DNA of 64,000 nucleotides from Saprospiraceae bacterium (GTDB lineage Bacteria; Bacteroidota; Bacteroidia; Chitinophagales; Saprospiraceae), in NCBI GenBank assembly GCA_019187225.1, contig JABAQQ010000023.1:62001-126000 (forward strand), in the 5' to 3' direction. The position numbers were made by a program, and so were the translations under genes. The notes under the pieces were generated by a model, which searched no databases, was not told the DNA's origin, and saw only the letters and a program-made list of their open reading frames with translations. This document shows positions 25,636-35,620 of the stretch, in pieces; positions within the stretch are counted from its first letter, which is position 1; every line of letters begins with the position of its first letter.

Positions 25636-26958
25636 GTTACTCCAAATCACCTCCAAAATCCGCTGCATTTCCTGCTTCCAGGGCCGATTGCTTCCCACAA
25701 AATTGTTGTGCATAAAACTGAAGATCAGTGTTTTGCCGCGTTCGGTAACGACATAACCGCTCAGGCAGTGCACGCCGCTCATGCCGCCGGTTTTGGCAAA
25801 AACATATGGTTTGCCGTTTTTTCCCCTGTACCAATCCGACACGGTGCCATTCACACCGCCTGCCGGAAAAAGCGACAACAAACGATCGCGCGGTTGTTCC
25901 CGCCAGAGTTTCACCAACACCTGTGCGAGGTCGCGCGGACTGATGAGGTTGTAGCGCGAAAGGCCGGAACCGTCTACCCAGCGCGGGCGCTGTGGCAATG
26001 AAGTGAGTACGCTGTCGAGCATCCATTTTATCATTGTGTCCTGTTGCAGGATGTCGAATTTTTGCCCCGCGCATACCAGCAGCATTTGTTCGGCAATAAA
26101 ATTGTCACTTTGGTACATCATGCGGCGGAGGACGGTGTCGAAGGGGGCGGAGTAAAGAGTATTCCATTCTGAATTCAAAAACGGCCCCTCCCAGGGCATC
26201 CTGAATATTACCGTTTTGCCCAGGGTATCCTCAAGATACGGAGTAGCATACGTAAGCGTGGGAGATACCAAACTGTCGGTCAGCGTATCCACTCGGAAGG
26301 ACCAACCATTATCACATTCACCGCGGCTGATCCTTGGAGCGCCCGCATCGTTCAATGGAAGGCAATATTCCGTAAAATAGGAGGGATAGACGCTGTAACG
26401 ATTGTTATTACCTTTTTTTATGGTCACTGTATTCCCATAAGTTGGCATTTGGCTTCTCTCTGCCTGGTAATACTCGTTGTAATCGTCCCACGCCCAACCC
26501 GGGCCGAATCGCGGTATAGGCAAGTCCCTCAATATATAAAACAGCGTGTCTTTGCCGCTTCGAAGCAATGAAATGGCTGATTGCCAGTTTTGAAATTTTG
26601 CGTGGAGAAAAGTCGGGTCGCCGGTCCCCCGAAAATATATAAAGCCATCGTGTATTTGATATTCCACACCCGGCACCGAATCCCCCAGCACCTCCAGACA
26701 AGTCGCCAACGTCAGGATTTTTGTGTTCGAGGCGGGGGTAAAATATTTGTCGCCGTTCACATCGGCAAGCGTCCTACCGGTTTCCGGATCGAGCAAAGTA
26801 AAACCGGTAAAAGCCCGGCTGAAAACAGGCGAGTTTTTGACCTCCTTCTGAATTTTTCTGGAAAAACGGCGTTCGGCGTGGCGGGAGGTGGTGCAGGAAG
26901 CGAGGAGGAGAGCACCCGCAGTTGCCAGGGTTATGGAGGGTAAAAAAGAGAGACGCAT
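25633..26958 (-). CDS. dacB: D-alanyl-D-alanine carboxypeptidase/endopeptidase (PBP4, peptidase S13), lipoprotein
   Basis: 441 residues. A lipobox (LLASC, Cys22) makes it an envelope lipoprotein. Penicillin-binding motifs are in order: SxxK as Ser77-Asn-Thr-Lys80 (PASNTKI), SxN as QSDNF, and KTG in FAKTGGMSG. The family trims or cleaves peptidoglycan cross-links. The size fits DacB. Its TAA stop is the outer edge of the 177-bp inverted-repeat element, so the last codons may have been changed by that insertion. Confidence 0.9.
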   Translation of the reverse strand: MRLSFLPSITLATAGALLLASCTTSRHAERRFSRKIQKEVKNSPVFSRAFTGFTLLDPETGRTLADVNGDKYFTPASNTKILTLATCLEVLGDSVPGVEYQIHDGFIYFRGTGDPTFLHAKFQNWQSAISLLRSGKDTLFYILRDLPIPRFGPGWAWDDYNEYYQAERSQMPTYGNTVTIKKGNNNRYSVYPSYFTEYCLPLNDAGAPRISRGECDNGWSFRVDTLTDSLVSPTLTYATPYLEDTLGKTVIFRMPWEGPFLNSEWNTLYSAPFDTVLRRMMYQSDNFIAEQMLLVCAGQKFDILQQDTMIKWMLDSVLTSLPQRPRWVDGSGLSRYNLISPRDLAQVLVKLWREQPRDRLLSLFPAGGVNGTVSDWYRGKNGKPYVFAKTGGMSGVHCLSGYVVTERGKTLIFSFMHNNFVGSNRPWKQEMQRILEVIWSN

Positions 26959-27054
26959 CGTTCGTTTTTGAGGCGAAAGATAGGGGACATCTTTGTGGCG
27001 CGACTTCGAGCAGTAGCAGCCATGAAACGAGAGTAACGAAAAGGTGGAAACAAA

Positions 27055-27062
27055 TACCTTTG
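27055..27062 (+). promoter_or_regulatory. Probable -7 element of the haloperoxidase-like gene
   Basis: TACCTTTG (TAnnTTTG) 51 bases before the ATG at 27114; no clear -33 TTG. Confidence 0.35.
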
Positions 27063-27113
27063 AGCCGGTTCAGTCATTTTGTTTTAAATCACAACCAGGA
27101 ATGCCATTGAAAC

Positions 27114-29267
27114 ATGTGCCACTTGCCTAAAATACGACTCGCCGCACTCCTTTTTTTTGCACTTAAAATCCAAAGTCTTGCTGCCCAGCACTCCGTCGCG
27201 CGCGAATGGAGCGAAGCTCTGCTTCAAACAATGCGGGAGGACCTTGCGCGGCCTGCTGTGCAGGCTCGCAATATTTATCATTTTTCATTGGCTTTGTATG
27301 ATGCCTGGGCGGCTTACGACGATGAAGCCCGTACCTACCTGCTCGGCAAAACCGCAGAGGGATTCGATTGTCCGTGCAGCGGCGTGCCTCTGCCTGGCGA
27401 TAAAGAGGCAGCCCGAAAGGAAGCCATGAGTTTTGCCGCCTACCGGCTGCTGACCACCCGTTTTACGCATTCTCCGGAAGGCACCGGTGCCGTGTACCGG
27501 TTTCGGGAACTCATGCAAAAACACGGGTATGATTTCCGCAACCATTCCTATGACTATTCCTCCGGCTCGCCGGCTGCTCTCGGCAACTATATTGCGCATT
27601 GTATCCTGAAAATGGGGCAGTTGGATGGGGCAAACGAAGCGAACAACTATTTGGGTCAAGACTACCCACCCATGAACCCGCCCTTAGAGGTGATCGCACC
27701 TGGTCCGGGAAAATTACAGGACCCCAACCACTGGCAGCCCCTTCAATTGAATTATCCAATTGACCTCGACGGGTATCCCATGACAGATTGCAAATGCGGA
27801 GGGCGACCGCTTTCAACCCTGATTGGCTCCGTTGACGGACGCGGTCGCAAGATCACAAATATCCAAACCTTGCAAGTCCCTACGTGGGGGCAGGTGAAAC
27901 CATTTGCCCTGAAGATGCACGATCTGAAAGTCTATCGCCTCGAAGGGCGCGAATACCGGCTCTATTACGACCCTGGCAACGATTATTTCCCGCGCCTCGA
28001 TACGGCCAAAGGCGGTGGCACTTCGCAGGACTATATGTGGAATTTTGCCTTAGTAGCCGCCTGGTCGGCCTTTCTTGACCCCAACGACGGCACACTGTGG
28101 GAAGTATCCCCACGAAGTATGGGTAATGTGCAACGCTATCCCCGCAACCTGGCGGAACTACGTGATTTTTACGACCTTAAAACCGGTCGTGACCCCGGTG
28201 CCGGACACGAGATCAATCCGCGTACCAGCCAGCCATACGCACCACAAACGGTGCCGCGCGGCGATTTTATCCGCGTGGTGGTGCAATATTGGGCCGAAGG
28301 CCCGGCCAAAGAAACACCGCCCGGGCATTGGTTGACCCTGTTGAACTACGTCAGCGACCAACCCGGTCTGGTTAAAAAATTCAACGGCAAAGGCCGTGTT
28401 ATGAGCGACCTGGAGTGGGATGTCAAAGCGTATTTCCTGCTCGGTGGCGCCCTGCACGATGCGGCTATTGCAGCGTGGGGGATCAAAGGTTTGTACGACG
28501 GGGTGCGCCCCATCACGGCTCTGCGATACATGGCCACCCTCGGCCAAAGCACCGACCCCAAACAGCCGTCGTACCACCCGGCGGGCATTCCGCTCCTCCC
28601 TGGCCGCATTGAATTGGTGAAAAAGGGCGACCCTTTAGCCGGCGCTAAAAACGAACACCTCGGCAAGATCAGGTTGTACGCCTGGAAAGGCCCTTTCGCA
28701 GTGAAGGATTCGACGGCCGATATAGCGGGCGTGGGCTGGACATTGGCTGAAAACTGGTACCCTTACCAGCCTAAATCTTTCATCACCCCGCCGTATCCCG
28801 GCTTCGTTTCCGGACACGCCGCTTTTTCCCATTCGGCAGCGGAGGCGCTGACTTTGCTAACCGGAGATGCGTATTTCCCCGGCGGGCTGGGTGAGTTTAC
28901 GGTAAAAGCCAACAGCCGTTTACTGCGCTTCGAAAAAGGCCCCGGCATGGATGTTACTTTGCAATGGGCCACTTACCGCGATGCCGCCGACCAGGCGAGC
29001 CTTTCCCGCGTCTGGGGCGGCTCGAATGCTCCTTTCGACGATATACCTGGCCGGATGATTGGCGCCAGGGTAGGCGCGGAGGCTTTCCATTTGGCCAAAA
29101 GTTACTTTTACAAAGACAGCGATGGGGACGGCTACCTGAGCAACGAAGATTGCGACGACAACAACCCCGCTATGTATCCCGGCGCAGAGGAACGCTGCGA
29201 TGGGGTGGATAATGACTGCAACGGGAAAGCAGATGATGCGGCGCCGTGCGGTGGGGCGAGGCAGTGA
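27114..29267 (+). CDS. PAP2/vanadium-haloperoxidase-like secreted protein with MopE-type metal-binding tail
   Basis: 717 residues with a signal peptide (about 1-23, ending SLAAQ). A long helical domain of the vanadium haloperoxidase/PAP2 class shows GVRPITALRY (RP motif) and FVSGHAAFSHS (His568 in SGH). The third motif, normally SR-x5-H-x3-D, reads SRVWGGSNAPFD: Ser631-Arg632, then Asn638 where the catalytic, vanadate-binding His is expected. The C-terminal 45 residues (SDGDGYLSNEDCDD onwards, NPAMYPGAEERCDG, VDNDCNGKAD) form one MopE-type calcium/metal-binding repeat. Such proteins are exported. Activity is doubtful if the Asn is real. Confidence 0.82.
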   Translation: MCHLPKIRLAALLFFALKIQSLAAQHSVAREWSEALLQTMREDLARPAVQARNIYHFSLALYDAWAAYDDEARTYLLGKTAEGFDCPCSGVPLPGDKEAARKEAMSFAAYRLLTTRFTHSPEGTGAVYRFRELMQKHGYDFRNHSYDYSSGSPAALGNYIAHCILKMGQLDGANEANNYLGQDYPPMNPPLEVIAPGPGKLQDPNHWQPLQLNYPIDLDGYPMTDCKCGGRPLSTLIGSVDGRGRKITNIQTLQVPTWGQVKPFALKMHDLKVYRLEGREYRLYYDPGNDYFPRLDTAKGGGTSQDYMWNFALVAAWSAFLDPNDGTLWEVSPRSMGNVQRYPRNLAELRDFYDLKTGRDPGAGHEINPRTSQPYAPQTVPRGDFIRVVVQYWAEGPAKETPPGHWLTLLNYVSDQPGLVKKFNGKGRVMSDLEWDVKAYFLLGGALHDAAIAAWGIKGLYDGVRPITALRYMATLGQSTDPKQPSYHPAGIPLLPGRIELVKKGDPLAGAKNEHLGKIRLYAWKGPFAVKDSTADIAGVGWTLAENWYPYQPKSFITPPYPGFVSGHAAFSHSAAEALTLLTGDAYFPGGLGEFTVKANSRLLRFEKGPGMDVTLQWATYRDAADQASLSRVWGGSNAPFDDIPGRMIGARVGAEAFHLAKSYFYKDSDGDGYLSNEDCDDNNPAMYPGAEERCDGVDNDCNGKADDAAPCGGARQ

Positions 29268-29341
29268 TTTTATTTGTTCAGGTTGTCTTCCTTGATGCGA
29301 GAGACGGGCTTTGTACCAGGTCTGGAGGTCGCGATAAATCT

Positions 29342-30298
29342 TTATCGCTGAAAAAGCGACTCCACAAATGCTCTTTTATTGAAGATCTGCAATTTATCAA
29401 TGCTCTCCCCCACCCCGATGTATTTGATGGGAATTTTGAACTGGTCGCTGATGCTGATGGCCACGCCGCCTTTGGCTGTGCCGTCGAGCTTGGTGAGGGC
29501 CAGGCAGGTGATGGGCGCCACTTCGGTGAATTGTTTGGCTTGTTCCTGTGCGTTCTGGCCGGTGGAAGCATCGAGCACGAGCAACACGTCGTGCGGCGCG
29601 CCGGGCAGTTTTTTCTCGATGGAGCGGTGTATTTTGCCCAATTCCTGCATGAGGTGGGTTTTGTTGTGCAGGCGTCCCGCCGTATCAATAATGGCCACAT
29701 CGCAGCCATTTTCCACAGCGTAATTCGTGGTTTCGTAGGCTACTGCGGCGGGGTCGGCGTTCATGCCTTTGGAATAAAAATCGCAGCCCACGCGGTCGGC
29801 CCAGATCTTGAGTTGATCCACCGCCGCGGCGCGGAAAGTGTCGGCAGCGCCGAGCACCACTTTGTAGCCCTGTTGTTTGAATTGGTACGCCAGTTTACCG
29901 ATCGTGGTCGTTTTGCCCACGCCGTTGACGCCGATGACGAGCAGGACGTATGGTTTTTTGCCGGTGGGAATATCGAAGTCTTCGGTATCTTCCGTGTTGT
30001 TTTCCGAAAGCAATTGTACGATCTCGTCGCGCAGTATCTCGTTGAGTTCCGCCGTGTTCAGGTATTTGTCGCGCGCCACCCGCTGTTCGATGCGCTCGAT
30101 GATCTTGATGGCGGTATCTAAGCCGACGTCGCTGGAGATCAGCACGTTTTCCAGTTCGTCCAACACTTCGATGTCCACTTCACTTTTGCCCGCTACGGCG
30201 CGGGAGAGTTTGTCGAAGAAGCCTTCCTTCGTTTTTTCAAGCCCCTTGTCGAGGTCTTCTTTTTTTTCGCGGTTGAAGAATTTGTCGAAAAAGCCCAT
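29342..30298 (-). CDS. ftsY: Signal recognition particle receptor FtsY
   Basis: 318 residues, the compact Bacteroidota form lacking the long acidic A domain. The helical N domain (about 1-100) is followed by the GTPase NG domain: P-loop GVNGVGKTTTIGKL, DTFRAAA, DTAGR, TKLDGTAKGG and the closing YIGVGE. It docks ribosome-SRP complexes at the membrane for co-translational insertion. I use the ATG at 30298 (MGFFDKFF); MNVYLQ-extended starts lie within the arm of the palindrome upstream. The stop codon lies in a CGATAAAGATTTATCG hairpin. Confidence 0.95.
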   Translation of the reverse strand: MGFFDKFFNREKKEDLDKGLEKTKEGFFDKLSRAVAGKSEVDIEVLDELENVLISSDVGLDTAIKIIERIEQRVARDKYLNTAELNEILRDEIVQLLSENNTEDTEDFDIPTGKKPYVLLVIGVNGVGKTTTIGKLAYQFKQQGYKVVLGAADTFRAAAVDQLKIWADRVGCDFYSKGMNADPAAVAYETTNYAVENGCDVAIIDTAGRLHNKTHLMQELGKIHRSIEKKLPGAPHDVLLVLDASTGQNAQEQAKQFTEVAPITCLALTKLDGTAKGGVAISISDQFKIPIKYIGVGESIDKLQIFNKRAFVESLFQR

Positions 30299-30307
30299 TT
30301 GAAGGTA

Positions 30308-30389
30308 AACGTTCATTTGCAGGAGGGGAGGCAATGGTTGAATTTTTGCAAAAATTCAACCATTGCCTCCCCTCCTGCAAATGAACGTT
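30308..30389. repeat. 82-bp perfect palindrome upstream of ftsY
   Basis: Two 41-base arms with no spacer (beginning AACGTTCATTTGCAGGAGGG, centre TTTTTGCAAAAA) are exact reverse complements. It ends 10 bases before the ftsY ATG, in the gap after the LytTR gene. In RNA it would form a 39-40-bp hairpin over the ribosome binding region. Confidence 0.95.
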
Positions 30390-30465
30390 GTGTTTAAAAG
30401 TTCAAAAACAGATGAGATCACCTACCGTTAAAAAGCGTTTCTTTTGCTCGAGGGAATAACAATAA

Positions 30466-31236
30466 TTAAATTTCCCCCTGCGTTCGGCGTACGGTATCAA
30501 TCAGCGATGATTTTTTACGACGCGACACTTCCACTGTTTCGCCGGTTTCGAGCACGAGGTAGCCGCCTTCGCCTTTAATGTAGGTTTTCATAAAGTTCAT
30601 GTTGACGATGTGCTTTTTGTGCACGCGTACGAAGCCGAGCGAAGCCAGGGTGTCCTCGAATGCTTTGATCGTGCGACTCGCAGTGATGCGTTCGCCGTTT
30701 TTGAGCAAGAAGTGGGTATAGTTGTCTTCCGCTTCGAGGCGGATGATGTCGCGCAGGCGGACGAAGTGAATGCCATCGAGACCGGAGATGCCGATTTTTT
30801 CGAAAGCATTCGGGGCGTTGGGGTTGTAATTCTGTTGCAACACATCCACGCGTTGTTTGGTGGCGGCGTTGCGGCGACGGATGCGGCTCACAGCTTTGAT
30901 CAGTTCTTCGCCTTCGATGGGTTTGACCACATAATGGATGGCGGAGAACTCGAACGCCCGGAGCGCGTATTTATCGAAGGCTGTGACAAAAATGATGTCG
31001 AAAGGGATTTCGTCGAACTGTTGCAAAGCCTGGAAAACGAGGCCGTCGGGCAGGTTGATGTCGAGAAACGCCACGTCGTATTTACCTTCGTTCTCTTCGG
31101 AGGCCAGCCGCAGCAGATCGGCATTGGAGCCGCCGGTGGCAACGACTTCCACGTCAGGGCAATATTTGGCGAGTTGGTTTTGGAGGTTTTCCAACCCTTC
31201 CGGTTCGTCTTCGATCAGAAGTGCGCGTGTTGTCAT
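30466..31236 (-). CDS. LytTR-family response regulator
   Basis: 256 residues. Receiver domain (about 5-120): acidic pair ED at 9-10, phospho-acceptor Asp59 in AFLDINLPDG, Thr/Ala in FVTAFDKYA with the conserved Lys. LytTR DNA-binding domain (about 155-254): DIIRLEAEDNYTHFLL and FVRVHKKHIVNMNF. It binds direct repeats near promoters when phosphorylated. No histidine kinase lies next to it, so the partner is unknown. The ATG at 31236 (MTTRALLIEDE) is the natural start. Confidence 0.92.
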   Translation of the reverse strand: MTTRALLIEDEPEGLENLQNQLAKYCPDVEVVATGGSNADLLRLASEENEGKYDVAFLDINLPDGLVFQALQQFDEIPFDIIFVTAFDKYALRAFEFSAIHYVVKPIEGEELIKAVSRIRRRNAATKQRVDVLQQNYNPNAPNAFEKIGISGLDGIHFVRLRDIIRLEAEDNYTHFLLKNGERITASRTIKAFEDTLASLGFVRVHKKHIVNMNFMKTYIKGEGGYLVLETGETVEVSRRKKSSLIDTVRRTQGEI

Positions 31237-31415
31237 AATGGATTTCCCTTTTTGATCAATGAGGTGCAAAAGTCCGATTATTATTCAGGAAATTCATATT
31301 TTGTTGCAACGTGTTTTGATTGCCCGGACAAAAAAATAAGGTTCGGGGCGTCATTGCCTCAAACCTTATTTTTCAACGGTTGGCCCCTCCGGCTTCTCAC
31401 TTTCGCCTGGGCTTG

Positions 31416-31479
31416 TACCGTCTACCGTCCACCGTCCACCGTCCACCGTCTACCGTCTACCGTCTACCGTCCACCGTCC
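31416..31479. repeat. CCGTCTA/CCGTCCA heptamer array abutting the transglycosylase stop
   Basis: About nine heptamers of CCGTC(T/C)A. The array ends exactly where the stop codon of the next gene begins (31480-31482). Confidence 0.9.
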
Positions 31480-32976
31480 TTAATACTCCCTGATCTTCAG
31501 GCGCATGCCGACTTTCAGGTTGTCCACTCCATTCAATTTAAGGATACTTTCGGCACTGGTGGCGTATTGACGCGCAATATCCCCGAGCGATTCGTTGCGT
31601 TGAACGGTATGGTACTGAAATTCCCCTTTGCGCGGTGAATCCTGTGGTTTGATTATTAATGGCGGAGCAGCCGATTGTCCGGAAGAATTTTTTACGGGTA
31701 CGGCTGCGGGTTGCGTTTCGTTCTTCTTCGGCCTGGACGAAGTGTTCTGCGCCGGCGCTTCGATCCGAAGGGGAGAGTGTTTTTGCACGTATACGGGGTG
31801 CATGATCTTCAAATTCTGGCCTGAATTGACGTAGTTGGTAGCAAGTTTGTTCCAGGCTTTCAGGTGGTCGGCGTTGCACCCCACTTTTTGGGCTACGGTT
31901 TCAATGTGCTCGGGTTGCTGCACGTTGACCAGACTGTGCCAGTAACGGCCGTCGCCGAGATCGGGGTTGACAAAGTCGTTGTTGTTCTCCAGCGTATACG
32001 TACGGCTGCCGAGTGAATTCAGGTAACGGAGAAAAGCCGGCATGACCCGTTCGGGCAGAATGACAAAGTGGCCGGAAGCGGTCGGCGGCACATAATCGCG
32101 CCGAAAACCGGGATTCAGTGTTTTTACCACCTGATAGTCAATACCCGTCGCATCCGCAATATCGCGGAACGACATGCCTTCGAATACCTTGATATAACTG
32201 GTCAGTTGCTCGTCGAAGTCCGGGTCGTAAGGAATCAGACCGTGCGAAGTGTAGTAGTTGCAGATGTAAGTGGCAGCGATAAATGCCGGCACGTAGTTGC
32301 GGGTTTCCTTCGGGAGATAACGCTGTATGGACCAGAAATCACGACTGTGCGCGCGTTTAATGGCGGCATTGACGCGACCGGCGCCGCTGTTATAGGCGGC
32401 GAGGGCCAGCGCCCAGTCATTGTACATGTTGAAGAGGTCTTTGAGGTGGCGCGCGGCGGCATCGGTACTCTTAACCGGGTCGCTGCGGTCTTCCACAACG
32501 CTGGTCGTGCGCAGACCATATTCGGCGCCGGTAGCCGGCATAAACTGCCAGAGGCCCGTGGCGCCCACGCGTGAAACAGCTTTGGGGTTCAGCGCCGATT
32601 CCACGACGGAAAGGTATTTCAAATCCGTAGGCAGGCCGTATTCTTTCAATTTTTGCTCGAAAAGCGGGAAATACGTGAGGCGTTTGCCCAGCATGGTACG
32701 TGATTTATCGGTTTTCAACTGGACATAGGTCCGGATATAACCTTTTACTACCGGATGGGTTTTCAACTCCACGCAACTGGAAAGATAGGAAAGGCGCTCT
32801 TTCAATTCTGCATCGGTGGGCATCGGCAAACCGCCCTTGGCAACGAGTGTACCGGTGGTATCCGGTTCGGGTAAGTCCGCATCTTGCAGGACGCCTTCAT
32901 TTTGGGAGAAAAGGGGAGCGGCAAAAAGGGTCAAAAACAGGGTTAACCAGCAGAAAACAGGGTTTCTCAACTGCAT
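31480..32976 (-). CDS. MltD-like membrane-bound lytic murein transglycosylase with LysM repeats
   Basis: 498 residues with a signal peptide (cleavage near APLFSQ). The SLT domain (about 105-250) has the catalytic Glu in VVESALNPKA and the conserved GATGLWQFMPATG and LALAAYNSGAGRV. Two LysM domains follow: one around HIETVAQKVGCNADHL and one at the C-terminus around YHTVQRNESLGDIARQY. It cleaves glycan strands of peptidoglycan to allow wall growth or insertion of envelope machines. Single gene, with a heptamer array against its stop codon. Confidence 0.93.
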   Translation of the reverse strand: MQLRNPVFCWLTLFLTLFAAPLFSQNEGVLQDADLPEPDTTGTLVAKGGLPMPTDAELKERLSYLSSCVELKTHPVVKGYIRTYVQLKTDKSRTMLGKRLTYFPLFEQKLKEYGLPTDLKYLSVVESALNPKAVSRVGATGLWQFMPATGAEYGLRTTSVVEDRSDPVKSTDAAARHLKDLFNMYNDWALALAAYNSGAGRVNAAIKRAHSRDFWSIQRYLPKETRNYVPAFIAATYICNYYTSHGLIPYDPDFDEQLTSYIKVFEGMSFRDIADATGIDYQVVKTLNPGFRRDYVPPTASGHFVILPERVMPAFLRYLNSLGSRTYTLENNNDFVNPDLGDGRYWHSLVNVQQPEHIETVAQKVGCNADHLKAWNKLATNYVNSGQNLKIMHPVYVQKHSPLRIEAPAQNTSSRPKKNETQPAAVPVKNSSGQSAAPPLIIKPQDSPRKGEFQYHTVQRNESLGDIARQYATSAESILKLNGVDNLKVGMRLKIREY

Positions 32977-34990
<2,014 letters not shown>

Positions 34991-34992
34991 AC

Positions 34993-35080
34993 GTTCAATT
35001 TCCCTTCTCAAAAATCTCCCTTTTGACATCTCAGCTAACAATGGTTCGGAAAAGGAGATTTTTGAGAAGGGAAATTGAAC
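34993..35080. repeat. Inverted repeat with 27-bp perfect arms between atpD and atpC
   Basis: Arms 34993-35019 (GTTCAATTTCCCTTCTCAAA onwards) and 35054-35080 are perfect inverted repeats with a 34-base loop. Its outer sequence (ACGTTCAATTT ... AAATTGAACCTTGTG) resembles the ends of the ftsY palindrome (AACGTTCATTT ... AAATGAACGTTGTG). Confidence 0.9.
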
Positions 35081-35144
35081 CTTGTGATTTATTAATTCAG
35101 GCAAATGGAATGACGCATTGACAAATATTCAAATTGGTATCTTG

Positions 35145-35242
35145 CCGTCTACCGTCAACCGTCTACCGTCAACCGTCAACCGTCTACCGTCTACCGTCTA
35201 CCGTCTACCGTCAACCGTCAACCGTCTACCATCTACCGTAAA
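35145..35242. repeat. Fourteen-unit CCGTCTA/CCGTCAA heptamer array before atpC
   Basis: Fourteen consecutive 7-base units of CCGTC(T/A)A type (two end units vary) end one base before the atpC ATG. They occupy the place of the ribosome binding site. Confidence 0.95.
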
Positions 35243-35243
35243 T

Positions 35244-35501
35244 ATGAACCTGGTAATTTTAAGTCCTGAAAAGGAAATATTCTCCGGCGCGGTGAAGTCG
35301 GTGAAAGTGCCTGGCAGCGCCGGGCAATTCGAGATGCTGGAAAACCACGCGCCCATCGTCTCTTCGCTGGCTAAAGGCGAAGTGCGCGTGCTGAAAGCCA
35401 ACGGCGAAAAAATGATCTTCAAAGTCGAAGGTGGCTTTGTCGAAATGCTGAACAACGAGGTGTCGCTGCTGGTGTCGGGTTTATCCGCCGAAGTTGCGTA
35501 G
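35244..35501 (+). CDS. atpC: ATP synthase F1 subunit epsilon (short form)
   Basis: 85 residues: only the N-terminal beta-sandwich domain (LVILSPEKEIFSG, GQFEMLENHAPIVSSL, FKVEGGFVEM), without the C-terminal helical hairpin that inhibits the enzyme in other bacteria. This short form is normal in Bacteroidota. It links the rotor to the catalytic head. Transcribed with atpD unless the hairpin between them stops transcription. No Shine-Dalgarno; heptamers lead straight into the ATG. Confidence 0.93.
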   Translation: MNLVILSPEKEIFSGAVKSVKVPGSAGQFEMLENHAPIVSSLAKGEVRVLKANGEKMIFKVEGGFVEMLNNEVSLLVSGLSAEVA

Positions 35502-35534
35502 TTTGTATTCAAAACGAACTCGCTTCAGCGGACT

Positions 35535-35565
35535 AAAAAAGCCGGCAATCCATCGGACTGCCGGC
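35535..35565 (-). terminator. Intrinsic terminator of the large surface-protein gene
   Basis: On the minus strand GCCGGCAGTCC-GAT-GGATTGCCGGC (11-bp stem, one mismatch) is followed by six T. It lies between the convergent atpC and the T9SS protein gene and may also work for atpC. Confidence 0.7.
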
Positions 35566-35620
35566 CATTGTAGTAGTAATTCAAACGTTTATCTGCAAAG
35601 GTTAAAGGGGGCAATTCCAG

